A DNA stretch of 64,000 nucleotides from Thalassomonas viridans (GTDB lineage Bacteria > Pseudomonadota > Gammaproteobacteria > Enterobacterales > Alteromonadaceae): positions 3,100,001-3,164,000 of the forward strand of contig NZ_CP059733.1 in NCBI RefSeq assembly GCF_000948985.2. Direction: 5' to 3'. The notes under the pieces are model-generated. The model had not been told where the DNA came from. It ran no database searches and was given only the letters and a program-made list of their open reading frames with translations. Position 1 is the stretch's first letter; every line of letters begins with the position of its first letter. Position numbers and translations under genes: made by a program. Positions 48,943 through 58,001 of this stretch are shown here, piece after piece.

Positions 48943-49743
48943 CTACTCATATTTTTGAAAGACTAAAAGATAATGATCCGCCAGTTGCCATAGCCCGGGG
49001 CACTGTTTGCTTTTATCCTCCAGATAAGCCAGTCCCCGGTATAGTTTAGGGCTGGATTCAAGGCGGTTATTTAAATAAGGCGGCGGCATAAATAGCCCCA
49101 GGGCCTGGCTTTCAACCAGATTGAACCAGGGCGACATGGCTTTTTTGATTTGCCTGACACTGGGGTAATAAATGGTCATATCCCGCCAGCGGCAAGAGCC
49201 CCCAAGGCGGCGGAAGGCCTTGTTAAATTGCCCCTTAAGGGAAAAATAAATCATTTCCCACAATACCCAGGGACCCATAACCACCATAATATAATAGCCG
49301 TTAGGGAGGAGTAATTTGCTTGTATCTTCGGCCATGGCGTGCCAGTTTTTGACACAGTTTAAACCGCCGAAGTTGGACAATATTCCACAAAATTGCCGGC
49401 CGCTTAGTTCCGGCAAGGCTTCTATCGCCATTTCCCGGGTTGTTATTTGTTGCCGGTTATTTGCGCCGGTTTTATGCCGGATAATATCGAGCATGGCGGC
49501 AGATTTATCGGTTGCCAGTACCTGATGGCCGAGACCGGCCAGAAACAGGGCGTCTTCCCCGGTACCGGCATTTAATTCCAGCAGCTGGCCGGGAGCCGGC
49601 CAATAGCGGGACATGACTTGTTGTACCCGCTGACGGTAATAGCGCCCGAGCGCGGTATGGCTAAAGCCGTCATCGTAGCTTTTGGCCAGGACATTAAAGG
49701 CATTGCCTGCGCCAATGTCAGTGTTAATCAAGGTGTCTTTCAT
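48943..49743 (-). CDS. Class I SAM methyltransferase
   Basis: A 266-residue methyltransferase with SAM motif LELNAGTGEDALFLAGLGHQ, acidic loop VLATDKSAAMLDI, and post-motif 'FCGILSNFGGLNCVKNWHAM'. The C-terminal half contains a region rich in Tyr/Phe/Trp (YIMVVMGPWVLWEMIYF) often seen in enzymes acting on lipid or quinone-like acceptors. It is sandwiched between two B12 radical SAM genes and overlaps the upstream one by 20 bp. Substrate unknown. Confidence 0.85.
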   Translation of the reverse strand: MKDTLINTDIGAGNAFNVLAKSYDDGFSHTALGRYYRQRVQQVMSRYWPAPGQLLELNAGTGEDALFLAGLGHQVLATDKSAAMLDIIRHKTGANNRQQITTREMAIEALPELSGRQFCGILSNFGGLNCVKNWHAMAEDTSKLLLPNGYYIMVVMGPWVLWEMIYFSLKGQFNKAFRRLGGSCRWRDMTIYYPSVRQIKKAMSPWFNLVESQALGLFMPPPYLNNRLESSPKLYRGLAYLEDKSKQCPGLWQLADHYLLVFQKYE

Positions 49744-51151
49744 GCTGTGATGCCACTAAAAGTTGTCTGGCCAGGCGGGCATGGCGGGCCTTGCGGTTTG
49801 CCATCTCGACGGCGCCGCTGGCTTTAAGGCGGGTGGCGGCGACATGGGCGTTAAGGTATTTGTTGGCAAAGCGGTAATAGCGTGCGCTGCGCCTGTGACT
49901 GAGGATAAGGTCGCGGTCGCTGCCTTTATCCCAGTCAACCGTGATTTGGATGTTCCCCTGGTTGGCCTTGAAAAACTCCGTGCCTTTAATGGGATAGGCC
50001 ACTGTGGTCAGGAAGATATCCGGATTTATCTGGGCTACCTGCTTCACGGTTTCATCGATATCTTCAATCTGCTCGTCGCCATAACCCCACATTAAAAACA
50101 TGCCTACCTGTATGCCCCTTTGCTGGGCGGCCTGGGTGGCCTGCTTGATTTGTTCTATGGTTACCCGGCGCTGCATATCGTCGAGCAGGCGCTGGCTGCC
50201 GCTTTCGGCGCCTATCCAGATACGGTAGCAGCCCATGTGCTGCAAGGTATCCAGAACTTTGGTTTTTGTCATGCGGTCCGCCCGGGAGATGGTTTCAAAC
50301 GGCACCTTTAACCGGCGTCTGTCCAATTCCCGGGCATATTGATATAGCCATTTGTAGTGTATGGTAAAGACATCGTCGGCATACCAGACCTGGCTCGGCC
50401 GGTAGTTTTCCATGATATCGGCCAGTTCATCGGCGCAGTCTGACGGCGATCTGCGCCTGTGGCTGTAGCCGAATACGGCATGGGAGCACCAGGTACATTT
50501 AAAGGGGCATCCCCTGGCGGTGATCATGCTGACACAGGACTCGCCGTGGTGTTCGTGCCAGGCATCCAGGTATTGTTGGATATTAACGGCTTTTCTGTCG
50601 GGCCAGGGGTATAAATCCAGATCTTTGGGCAGCTCCCTCGGCGGGTTGGAGATCACGCAGTTGAGTTTATTGAGATAACTGATCCCCTTTATTTTTGCAG
50701 GATCGCCATGTTCCAGCAGACATTTGAGCAACAGGTGCAGGGTCTGTTCGCCTTCGCCGCTGACGATATAATCTGCCCCGTACCTGAGGTATTCCTGCAC
50801 ATAGTTCGCCGATTCCGGTCCGCCGAGGATCACCGTCATTTCCCGGGTTTTGGCATAAGCTATGATATCCAGTACCGACGGCCGGGTCATCAGATTGGTA
50901 TAGATGCCGATAATGCCGCCGCGGCTGTGGTATATCTGCCGGTAGAGCTGGGGACGGGTGGCAAAGGTGCTGTCAAACAGGTTGACGGTAAAACTTTGCT
51001 GCTTCAGGTATGCGGACAGGTACATTAAGCCCAGCGGCGGGTGAGGGCGCATTACCGCCTGTTCTTTTTCGTCTTCACACAGGAAAAAACCGTGGGTGAG
51101 CAGGATATCGGCTTTTGCCATCATTTTTTCCGGTTGTTTTTTATCCTGCAC
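49724..51151 (-). CDS. B12-binding-domain radical SAM protein (paralogue 1)
   Basis: A 475-residue enzyme beginning with a GTG behind AGGA. The B12-type domain starts ILLTHGFFLCEDEKEQ and 'PHPPLGLMYLSAYLKQQSF', with VILGGPESANYV. The radical SAM motif CPFKCTWC lies near residue 215 in MITARGCPFKC, followed by VWYADDVFTIHYKW and WIGAESGSQRLLDDM. It aligns along its full length with the next upstream gene product, so the pair arose by tandem duplication. Overlaps its neighbours by 11 and 20 bp. Confidence 0.87.
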   Translation of the reverse strand: MQDKKQPEKMMAKADILLTHGFFLCEDEKEQAVMRPHPPLGLMYLSAYLKQQSFTVNLFDSTFATRPQLYRQIYHSRGGIIGIYTNLMTRPSVLDIIAYAKTREMTVILGGPESANYVQEYLRYGADYIVSGEGEQTLHLLLKCLLEHGDPAKIKGISYLNKLNCVISNPPRELPKDLDLYPWPDRKAVNIQQYLDAWHEHHGESCVSMITARGCPFKCTWCSHAVFGYSHRRRSPSDCADELADIMENYRPSQVWYADDVFTIHYKWLYQYARELDRRRLKVPFETISRADRMTKTKVLDTLQHMGCYRIWIGAESGSQRLLDDMQRRVTIEQIKQATQAAQQRGIQVGMFLMWGYGDEQIEDIDETVKQVAQINPDIFLTTVAYPIKGTEFFKANQGNIQITVDWDKGSDRDLILSHRRSARYYRFANKYLNAHVAATRLKASGAVEMANRKARHARLARQLLVASQHERHLD

Positions 51152-52604
51152 AGTGTCTTTCCTTTATGCTTACCGGGATGGCCTGTTTATGCTGTTCAGC
51201 GCTATTCATGAGTTGCTGCCAGCGGTTTTGCCATAAGGCACGGGTATCGGCATGGGGGGCGTTACGTAAAGCCTTGAGTTCCCGGTGCAGGTGATTGCGG
51301 ATGCGGCGATAAAAATCGCTGGAATAGTTGGCATTAAAAACCACTTCCAGATCTTTACTTTCCTGCCAGTGGTCTTTGGCGAATAAACCGGTGCGGATCT
51401 TGTCATAAAAGCCCGTTCCCGGCAGCGGGTAGCTGACGCTGACGCCAATTTCGTCGGGCAATAGGCCCGTGATCAACTCCCGGGTGGCATTAAGATCTGC
51501 TATTTCTTCTCCCAGGTAACCCAGCTGGATGAAAAAGCCGGTTTTTATACCGACCTGTTTTAATAACCGGCGCGCCTGTTTCACTTCCGACAGCTTGAGA
51601 TCTTTGTCCATGGCATCGAGTATTTTCTGGCTACCGCTTTCTACCCCCAGCCAGACTTCGGTGCAGCCGGAATCTGACAGGGCTTGTACCATGCTTTCAT
51701 TGATAAGATCCGCCCGGGACTGGATCATATAGGGAATGCGGATATTTTCCTGGTTGAGCAAGTGGGCATATTCTTCAATCCAGCCATTGCGCAGGCCGAA
51801 GATATCGTCGGCGAACCAGATATGTTCAGGACGGGCGATATCCACCAGCTGGATAAGCTGCTGAACTATATATGCCGGACTGTGGCTGACATATTGCTGT
51901 CCCCATACAGGTTTGGCGCACCAGTTGCAGCGGTAGGGGCAGCCGCGGGTGGTTACCATGTTTATCCCCAGATAGCCGTGGTGTGCCTGCCATATTTCCC
52001 GGTAAGCAGCAAAATCTACCAGATCCCAGGCCGGTGGCGGTAACTTATCCAGAGCCCGGAGGTTTCTTTCCTTAACGTGCTTTTGTGCCCGGGAAGTTCC
52101 TGAGCCCTGGCTGATAACCCTGGAAGGTAAACAGGCATCGGCTTGTGCCGGGTTTTGTAAGTAGCTGAATAACTGCATTAAGCTGCTTTCAATTTCTCCC
52201 CTGATCACATAATCTGCGCCGAAGTCGAGATAGATGTGGGGCACGTCTGAAGAATCGGCGCTGTTAATGAGTACCGGGAGATTTAACTCCCTTGCAAAAT
52301 TGATCATTTCCCTGCTGGTTTCACGCACATGTGATAAACACATTTTGCTTAGGAAATGAAAACTGTCTTCGACGATCAGCAGCATATCCGGTTTAAACGC
52401 CGTTATTTTATCTTCAAACGGTGCGAGATCCTGTGCCAGCATTGCATCAAACAAGGCCACCTGATAACCGGCATTGCGTAATAAACCGGCGGCATACAGG
52501 GTAGCCAGGGGGGGATAGGGCTTGACTTTATCCTGCAGCTGTTTGCTGTCGTTTTTTAAGAAAAAAGCATGGGCGAGTAAGATCTTGTTAAATGGCTTGG
52601 TCAT
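51141..52604 (-). CDS. B12-binding-domain radical SAM protein (paralogue 2)
   Basis: A 487-residue enzyme from the ATG at 52604, which has GGAA just upstream; the frame extends to 52664 but would run into the preceding gene. N-terminal domain ILLAHAFFLKNDSKQ and YPPLATLYAAGLLRNAGY, then the [4Fe-4S] motif CPYRCNWC in MVTTRGCPYRC, IWFADDIFGLRNGW and VWLGVESGSQKILDAMDKD. The shared blocks with the neighbouring product (HAFFL/HGFFL, FADD, ESGSQ, SYPLPGT/AYPIKGT) show common descent. The duplication suggests two related methylations or iterative chemistry on one product. Confidence 0.87.
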   Translation of the reverse strand: MTKPFNKILLAHAFFLKNDSKQLQDKVKPYPPLATLYAAGLLRNAGYQVALFDAMLAQDLAPFEDKITAFKPDMLLIVEDSFHFLSKMCLSHVRETSREMINFARELNLPVLINSADSSDVPHIYLDFGADYVIRGEIESSLMQLFSYLQNPAQADACLPSRVISQGSGTSRAQKHVKERNLRALDKLPPPAWDLVDFAAYREIWQAHHGYLGINMVTTRGCPYRCNWCAKPVWGQQYVSHSPAYIVQQLIQLVDIARPEHIWFADDIFGLRNGWIEEYAHLLNQENIRIPYMIQSRADLINESMVQALSDSGCTEVWLGVESGSQKILDAMDKDLKLSEVKQARRLLKQVGIKTGFFIQLGYLGEEIADLNATRELITGLLPDEIGVSVSYPLPGTGFYDKIRTGLFAKDHWQESKDLEVVFNANYSSDFYRRIRNHLHRELKALRNAPHADTRALWQNRWQQLMNSAEQHKQAIPVSIKERHCAG

Positions 52605-52612
52605 AGGCTTCC

Positions 52613-53932
52613 CTAGTTCCAGTCTCTGCCTGGCCGGAGATCCTGCAAGGCAAATATTTGCCATTGGGGTCTGGTGGTTTTTGTGATGAATTTTTTTAGC
52701 GCCCGGATAAAACGTTTGGAAAAAGGAGCCAGTGCCGTGGCCTGTCCGTCGGCTAGCAGGGTGGTTTCTTTATCGGCTTTTAAAGATAATGTCAGCCACT
52801 GGCTCAGATGGCGGATATTATGGGTCCAGAACAAGGAGCGCCAAACCGGCATCAGGTAAGGGTTGCAACAGGAAAGCTCGCACAGGGACAGGCGGTTGAA
52901 CAACAAACGCAGATGTAGGGGCGTCTGCGCTGCTAACCTTTGTTCTAGCGCCTGAACATTGTGGCCAAATAACTTCCTGGTCAATATCAGCGGCAGCAAT
53001 AACTGGGGGGAAAGTCTTTCCTTATCCGTGATGGCAAAAACCTTGTCCCAGCTTATTGTTGTGTGCTTAAGCAAAAGATAAATGTCATAAAGTTGGATCC
53101 AGCGGCCACTGTGGCTGCGTAAATGTTTGGTGGCATGCAATAATTGAAAAACCAAAGCTTCTTCCGGGCTTAATGCACCTGAGTGCAAACAGGCTTTGCG
53201 AAATACCTTGTCCAGGTTAAACCGGGTTTCCCTGGTGCCCTGGTGCATGGAAAAATGAATATCTAAGCTAAAAGGCAAACGGCTGCTTTCGCCCATCATC
53301 AGCAAAGTTTTATTTTGGGTTTCTATTTGCGCGCCGTGCCAATTTATTTCCCGGGCGAGATCGGCTTCCTCATTCTGCCAGTGCTGCGGATAACAGGTGA
53401 TGCCACATTGATTGGCAGCATGGATCTTATAGCCCAGCTGCTCTATTAGCCGGCAAACCTCTGCTCTTTGCTCCGGGAGGACATAGAGATCTATATCTGC
53501 CATAGGCCTGCTGCCGTTATCCGGGTAGAGGTGACAGGCCAGTTCAATCCCCTTAAAAGGCATTATTTGTATTTCCCGCTGCCTAAATGCCTTCAGAATC
53601 CGCTTTTTTTCTTTGTCCATCAGAGCAAGCCGGATGCTGTTTTCCTGATATTGCTGCATCAGGAATCGGTAGAGTGATTGGGGGAATAATTTTTTGTCCT
53701 GTTGTTGTGAAAGCAAATATCCCCATAACGGCCCCATACCATGAATGATAATAACGGCCCGGGCAATATCCCATTCCCGCTCGTTCCAGAAGTTAGCGGC
53801 TTCCGGAGCACAGGCATGGCCCCGAGTACACCAGTTGGCCAGCCATTGAAAAAGTGTGTCTGCAACATCTTTAATGCCCGGAATATTCCGCGGCATAGTT
53901 GATATATATCCGGGGAAGGAGGTTAACGGCAT
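52613..53932 (-). CDS. Nucleotidyltransferase-fold protein (NTP_transf_5 type)
   Basis: A 439-residue protein with the nucleotidyltransferase signature GSRPMADIDLYVLPEQ (metal-binding D-I-D) near residue 138, preceded by MPFKGIELACHLYPD, and a helical C-terminal half with VFQLLHATKHLRSHSGRWIQLYDI. This is the pattern of the uncharacterised nucleotidyltransferases that accompany HPr-kinase-like proteins and ABC exporters in peptide-modification clusters, and the HPr-kinase-like gene is immediately upstream (10-bp overlap). Transfer of a nucleotide to the peptide or to a partner protein is the usual suggestion; no activity is proven here. Confidence 0.8.
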   Translation of the reverse strand: MPLTSFPGYISTMPRNIPGIKDVADTLFQWLANWCTRGHACAPEAANFWNEREWDIARAVIIIHGMGPLWGYLLSQQQDKKLFPQSLYRFLMQQYQENSIRLALMDKEKKRILKAFRQREIQIMPFKGIELACHLYPDNGSRPMADIDLYVLPEQRAEVCRLIEQLGYKIHAANQCGITCYPQHWQNEEADLAREINWHGAQIETQNKTLLMMGESSRLPFSLDIHFSMHQGTRETRFNLDKVFRKACLHSGALSPEEALVFQLLHATKHLRSHSGRWIQLYDIYLLLKHTTISWDKVFAITDKERLSPQLLLPLILTRKLFGHNVQALEQRLAAQTPLHLRLLFNRLSLCELSCCNPYLMPVWRSLFWTHNIRHLSQWLTLSLKADKETTLLADGQATALAPFSKRFIRALKKFITKTTRPQWQIFALQDLRPGRDWN

Positions 53933-54876
53933 AGGCTTGTTAAAGTCTTAAAAGCCAGATCGGGTCGATTGCCGGATTCAAGCACATAGCAGGAGTGCTG
54001 CTTAAGTGCCTCAAGGTGTTTTGCTCTGGTTTTACAGGCTAGTGAAAAGCCGGGTTCTGTTGGTTTTATTAACATCTTATATAGTTTTTTATCGTTATTA
54101 ATTCGTAAGTTAGACTGTTGTTGTTTATGGCAAGCTTCGATAAAAACTATAGTAAACTTCTCTGAGGATGCAATTTTTCTGTCGGCAGAAACCGGCACTA
54201 TATATTTTTGTTTACCGTTATGGCTGCTTGCTAATTTGGCTGAGCTTAACCAGGGAAAATGCCTGCTGGCGTCTCTTAATAAGTGTATTTCCCGGCAGTC
54301 TCCGCGGGCGATGAGCTTTTCCCGATGTATCTCCAGAAATACTATGTCTTCGGCAAGTATATCGCCTCCTTGCTGGTATGCTTGCATTGCCAGGGTGGAC
54401 TTACCTGCACCGCTTGCTCCCAGGCATAACAAGGTGGTTTCCCGGATACGAAAAGCGCAGCAATGTATAGGGGTTAGCTTTTGATAGCTCAGCAGGAAAT
54501 AAACAAGTGAATTTATCACCTGATGCCTGAGCAAATAGGGAGATGCCAGCATCTGATCACAGAGCCAGGCCCGGCCCTGCATTTGACTGCGCTCGGCAAT
54601 AAAGCGGTTATGGCCGGAAGCGCCCAGTAGAGTGTCGGCTTCAAGCTTGAATCTTGGCGGCATTTCAAGAGCGGTGAAGGGGGGAGCAATGTGATATAGG
54701 GTCAGAACCGGCAGCTGGCCGGGCTCTTTGCCGGTTAATGCTTGCTGCTCCCTGTCGCCCGGGTAGAGGTGAAGAATAGTCTCCATCAACATCTTGCTTG
54801 ATGCTTTTACCCGGATCTTGTTGCCAAGAATATCGATAACAGCTGTTAATTCATTGCCGGGAGTTAAATGGGGCAT
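53923..54876 (-). CDS. HPr-kinase-like protein (first gene of the radical-SAM operon)
   Basis: A 317-residue protein from the ATG at 54876 (a TTG at 54885 is too close to the AAGG). Its P-loop LCLGASGAGKSTLAMQAYQQ and the following GGDILAEDIVFLEI reproduce the HPr kinase catalytic core: Walker A and the acidic loop ahead of the substrate serine site. It lacks the N-terminal domain and C-terminal helices of true HprK, and no phosphotransferase HPr gene is near. Such HprK-related kinases are known from peptide biosynthetic cassettes with NTP_transf_5 proteins, usually together with a PqqD-like protein that I do not find here. Confidence 0.78.
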   Translation of the reverse strand: MPHLTPGNELTAVIDILGNKIRVKASSKMLMETILHLYPGDREQQALTGKEPGQLPVLTLYHIAPPFTALEMPPRFKLEADTLLGASGHNRFIAERSQMQGRAWLCDQMLASPYLLRHQVINSLVYFLLSYQKLTPIHCCAFRIRETTLLCLGASGAGKSTLAMQAYQQGGDILAEDIVFLEIHREKLIARGDCREIHLLRDASRHFPWLSSAKLASSHNGKQKYIVPVSADRKIASSEKFTIVFIEACHKQQQSNLRINNDKKLYKMLIKPTEPGFSLACKTRAKHLEALKQHSCYVLESGNRPDLAFKTLTSLCR

Positions 54877-55038
54877 AAAAGACAACCTTTTTATTAGCCT
54901 TTAACAAACTTGTTGTCTGTTAGCGGAGTTTTAGTCTTAACTTAATAAGGGCGGCGAAAGAAAAATGTTGAAGGTAGACAGGCCCTTATAATCAAAATAG
55001 AACAAAATGAAATAAAGACAAAAAATGAAAGGATTGCT
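54877..55038. promoter_or_regulatory. Divergent promoter region of the island
   Basis: About 160 bp, AT-rich, between the nine-gene minus operon and the plus-strand methyltransferase-glycosyltransferase pair. The short frames inside it are no longer than nine codons, so it does not hide a precursor peptide. No recognisable operator. Confidence 0.45.
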
Positions 55039-55806
55039 ATGACCCCTCTTCCCGTGCGAAAGAAAGACGTTAGCCGCATTAACGGTGTTTTATTATTAAC
55101 CCCAAAAAAATCTGCGCCATTTGAGGATTTATACCTTAAGGTCAGGGCCAGGGAGCAATGGCTGGTCAGTGATGAGGCGCTGAAGCTGTTGCCGGAAACG
55201 TCGCCGCAGCATGCTCATGCCCGGGAATGGCAAATAAGAGCAGACTCTACAGCCAAACTGGCGTCGTACCTGAAGCGCATGGCGTTATCTTCATCCGACT
55301 GGTTGCTCGATATCGGCTGTGGTAATGGCTGGCAGTCGCATCTGCTGGCCCGACATACCCAGGCCAATGTGTTAGCCATAGATATCAACCTGCAGGAGCT
55401 GGAGCAGGGGGCCAGGGTCTTCAGCCGTGACAACCTGACTTTTGCGTATCTGGACTTATTTTCCGGCTGCTTGCAGCCGCAGACCTTTAAATTTGTGCTG
55501 GCGGGGAGCTGTTTACAATATTTTCCCGATGCCATTTCCCTGATTGATTTGGGACTGGATCTGCTCATGCCGGGCGGTGAATTTCATATTATTGACTCCC
55601 CTTTTTATCAGCCAGCAGGGGTCATGGCTGCTAAGCAAAGAAGCCTGGATTATTACCGGCAGCTCGGTTTCGGGCAAATGAGTGAATATTATCACCATCA
55701 TAATATTGCGATCTTTGATGAATACAACAGCGAGTTCCTTTATAAAAAACCGCCGGAGGCAGGCAAAGGGACGAATCCCTTTCCCTGGATTAAGTTGGTT
55801 CCGTGA
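55039..55806 (+). CDS. Class I SAM methyltransferase
   Basis: A 255-residue methyltransferase beginning MTPLPVRKKDVSRI behind AAAGGA. SAM motif WLLDIGCGNGWQSHLLARH, acidic end of strand 2 in VLAIDINLQELEQG, and DLFSGCLQPQTFKFVLAGSC in place of the common catalytic motif. The distal GGEFHIIDSPFYQPAGVMAAK matches small-molecule or lipid methyltransferases. Its TGA overlaps the GTG start of the glycosyltransferase gene (GTGA), so the two are coupled. Confidence 0.83.
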   Translation: MTPLPVRKKDVSRINGVLLLTPKKSAPFEDLYLKVRAREQWLVSDEALKLLPETSPQHAHAREWQIRADSTAKLASYLKRMALSSSDWLLDIGCGNGWQSHLLARHTQANVLAIDINLQELEQGARVFSRDNLTFAYLDLFSGCLQPQTFKFVLAGSCLQYFPDAISLIDLGLDLLMPGGEFHIIDSPFYQPAGVMAAKQRSLDYYRQLGFGQMSEYYHHHNIAIFDEYNSEFLYKKPPEAGKGTNPFPWIKLVP

Positions 55807-56948
55807 ATATTCTTTTGCTGTTTCCGGGAGGGGTATCGCCCGGTGGAGAAGAAAAGGTTATTCCCGCCTTGCTGACCCTGATGAAAGGCTTGAGCCGCTC
55901 ACATAACATCGTGGTATTGCTGCAACGCCAGGACAGGCATTTAACTGAGTTTACCCTGCACGGCTGTCAGGTGATTTCTTTACCCTGTAGCTGTACTTTG
56001 GGCTCCTGGGTTTTATATTTGAAGCAAATCAGATTAGCTGTAAAGCGCCTTAAGTTTCATGGTTTTACACCCGAGGTTGTTCATAGTTTTTGGCTGGGAG
56101 GGCCGTCAATACTGGCGGGGTTGCTGAGGCTGATATATAGGGTGCCTTCAGTTGCTACCTTAGCCGGCGGGGAGGCGGTCAGTTTATCTGATATCGGCTA
56201 TGGCGGTAGTTTGCGTTGGCGAAACCGGTTGCTTAATCGTCTCGGTCTTGCTTTAGCCGTCGATCTTACCTGCGGTAGCCGTTATGTCAAAGACATTGCC
56301 GAACACAGATGGCGCAAGCCTTTTAGTCTGATCCCTTTGCCCCTGGATAATGCCTTGTGGACCCAGAGCAGAGCCAGTGAAAATCTGCCGGCGCCAGAAA
56401 GAAAATGGCAATTTGTGCATGTGGCATCCATTAATCGGATTAAAAATCCCAGGTTGTTGCTGGGTCTGGTAGCGGAATTAATAAGGCGGAACTGTGATTT
56501 TCACTTGCATTGGGTTGGTGAAGATACGCTAGACGGGGAAATACACAGCAACGCCGAAAAGTTGGGAGTAAGCGGTTATATTAGTTTTTATGGTTTTCAA
56601 ACCCAGGTGCAGTTGAAGCAACTGATGCAAGATAAAGATCTGATCATCCAGACGTCAATTTTTGAATCCCAGGGGATTGCCATGGCAGAGGGAGCCAGCC
56701 AAGGACTTTGTCCGGTGGGAACAAATGTTGGCTGGTTGCATGATTTGGATTTAGGCATCAATACCGCTGCCGTTATGCCTGAAGATGCGGCCCGCCAGCT
56801 GGCGGATGAAGTCTTATTGTTGTGCCGGCAACCCCAGTTACGTCTTGAGCGCATAAAAAAAGCACAAAGCTGGCTAAAAGCATATCAGGCAAACATTGTC
56901 GTTGATAAGTTTCAGGAAAAATACCGGCAATTAACCTCCAGAACCTGA
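55803..56948 (+). CDS. Glycosyltransferase family 4
   Basis: A 381-residue GT-B glycosyltransferase with a GTG start overlapping the upstream stop. The N-terminal NILLLFPGGVSPGGEEKVIP loop and HSFWLGGPSILAGLL belong to the acceptor domain; 'VHVASINRIKNPRLLLGLVA', YISFYGFQTQVQLKQLMQDK and SIFESQGIAMAEGASQGLCP belong to the donor domain with its E-x7-E. The second glycosyltransferase of the island, on the opposite strand from the first. Sugar and acceptor unknown. Confidence 0.87.
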   Translation: MNILLLFPGGVSPGGEEKVIPALLTLMKGLSRSHNIVVLLQRQDRHLTEFTLHGCQVISLPCSCTLGSWVLYLKQIRLAVKRLKFHGFTPEVVHSFWLGGPSILAGLLRLIYRVPSVATLAGGEAVSLSDIGYGGSLRWRNRLLNRLGLALAVDLTCGSRYVKDIAEHRWRKPFSLIPLPLDNALWTQSRASENLPAPERKWQFVHVASINRIKNPRLLLGLVAELIRRNCDFHLHWVGEDTLDGEIHSNAEKLGVSGYISFYGFQTQVQLKQLMQDKDLIIQTSIFESQGIAMAEGASQGLCPVGTNVGWLHDLDLGINTAAVMPEDAARQLADEVLLLCRQPQLRLERIKKAQSWLKAYQANIVVDKFQEKYRQLTSRT

Positions 56949-57072
56949 TTGCTTTACCTGTCCGGTCGCTGCATCAAGCGGTTTTTTGGTGCTTGAACAG
57001 GCTAAGTATCTGTTTTAGTATAAATTCCGTAAGTAATTTAATTTTAAAAGAATAATAAGGAAAGGAGACCGA

Positions 57073-57951
57073 ATGAAGTTCCCGTTAATGTTTATTACCT
57101 GCCTGGCTCACTTTTTTCTCCTTATCCTGTTATCAACAACTGCCTTTGCCAAAGCCAGCGGAACATACCCTGCCAGCATTGTTGAACTCACTATTCCTTC
57201 TTATGGAAAACGTATGTCAGGCCTGGCTTATTTGGCCAAAGGGGCAGGGCCGCATCCGACCATAGTGCTGTTGCACGGTTATCCCGGCAACGAGAAAAAC
57301 CTGGATGTGGCCCAGGCTATGCGTAGCCGGGGCTGGACTGTGATTTTTTTCCATTACCGGGGGGCTTGGGGCAGCGAGGGGGAATTTTCCTTTCGCGGCG
57401 CTGAGCGGGATGTCCAGCAGGTTTTAGCCTATCTGCGGGATGGGAAAAATGCCGCCGATTTACGTATCAACCGGAATAACATTTCTCTTGTCGGTCACAG
57501 CATGGGTGGGCATATGGCCATTGCCGGTATCCTGGATAACCCTGGGGTAAAGTGCTCAGTGGCTTATGATGGCGCCAATCTTGGGGCTGGTGGCCTTGGC
57601 TTTTTTAAAGAACAGCAAAGTGCTGAGCTGTGGCGAAGTTACAGCGATACTTTGTTTATGCTCTCCGGCTGGTCTGGCGCCAAAGCGGAGGGGGAAATCA
57701 GGCAATATGGCCAGAAACTGGATCTGGTTAAACGCGCCGCCAACATTAACGGACGACCGGTTTTGCTGATTGCCGCGAATACCGAGGTGATCCCTATCGA
57801 CCAGCATATTATGCCGCTAAAGGCTGCGCTGCAGGCGAGCCCGAACAGCCGGGTATCTTACCGCCTGATTGAGGACGACCACAGTTTTTCTTCATCCCGT
57901 GCCGAGCTGATTGACGCGACCGCAAGCTTTTTAAATAACCAGTGCCGTTAG
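57073..57951 (+). CDS. Secreted alpha/beta hydrolase (prolyl-oligopeptidase or dienelactone-hydrolase-like)
   Basis: A 292-residue exported enzyme with a signal peptide ending at AFAKA. Alpha/beta-hydrolase elements are complete: oxyanion region VLLHGYPGNEKN, nucleophile elbow LVGHSMGGHM (Ser), and a terminal histidine in IEDDHSFSSSR with an acidic residue before it. Substrate is not predictable; esters or small peptides are likely. A GGAAAGGAGA ribosome site precedes the ATG. The next hydrolase gene starts 50 bp later and probably belongs to the same transcript. Confidence 0.85.
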   Translation: MKFPLMFITCLAHFFLLILLSTTAFAKASGTYPASIVELTIPSYGKRMSGLAYLAKGAGPHPTIVLLHGYPGNEKNLDVAQAMRSRGWTVIFFHYRGAWGSEGEFSFRGAERDVQQVLAYLRDGKNAADLRINRNNISLVGHSMGGHMAIAGILDNPGVKCSVAYDGANLGAGGLGFFKEQQSAELWRSYSDTLFMLSGWSGAKAEGEIRQYGQKLDLVKRAANINGRPVLLIAANTEVIPIDQHIMPLKAALQASPNSRVSYRLIEDDHSFSSSRAELIDATASFLNNQCR

Positions 57952-58001
57952 CAGCATGCAATTGGCAAATAAAACATTATTATGCGTACAGAGGTATTTT
58001 T

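Noticed and set aside
54877..55038. Possible precursor peptide for the radical-SAM island
   Set aside because: All ATG frames in the gap are nine codons or fewer. The gaps at 42527-42651 and 44452-44469 also contain no frame of useful length.
42652..56948. Lasso-peptide cluster
   Set aside because: Although the HprK-like, NTP_transf_5 and ABC proteins occur in lasso clusters, there is no asparagine-synthetase-like cyclase, no transglutaminase-like protease and no PqqD-like protein.
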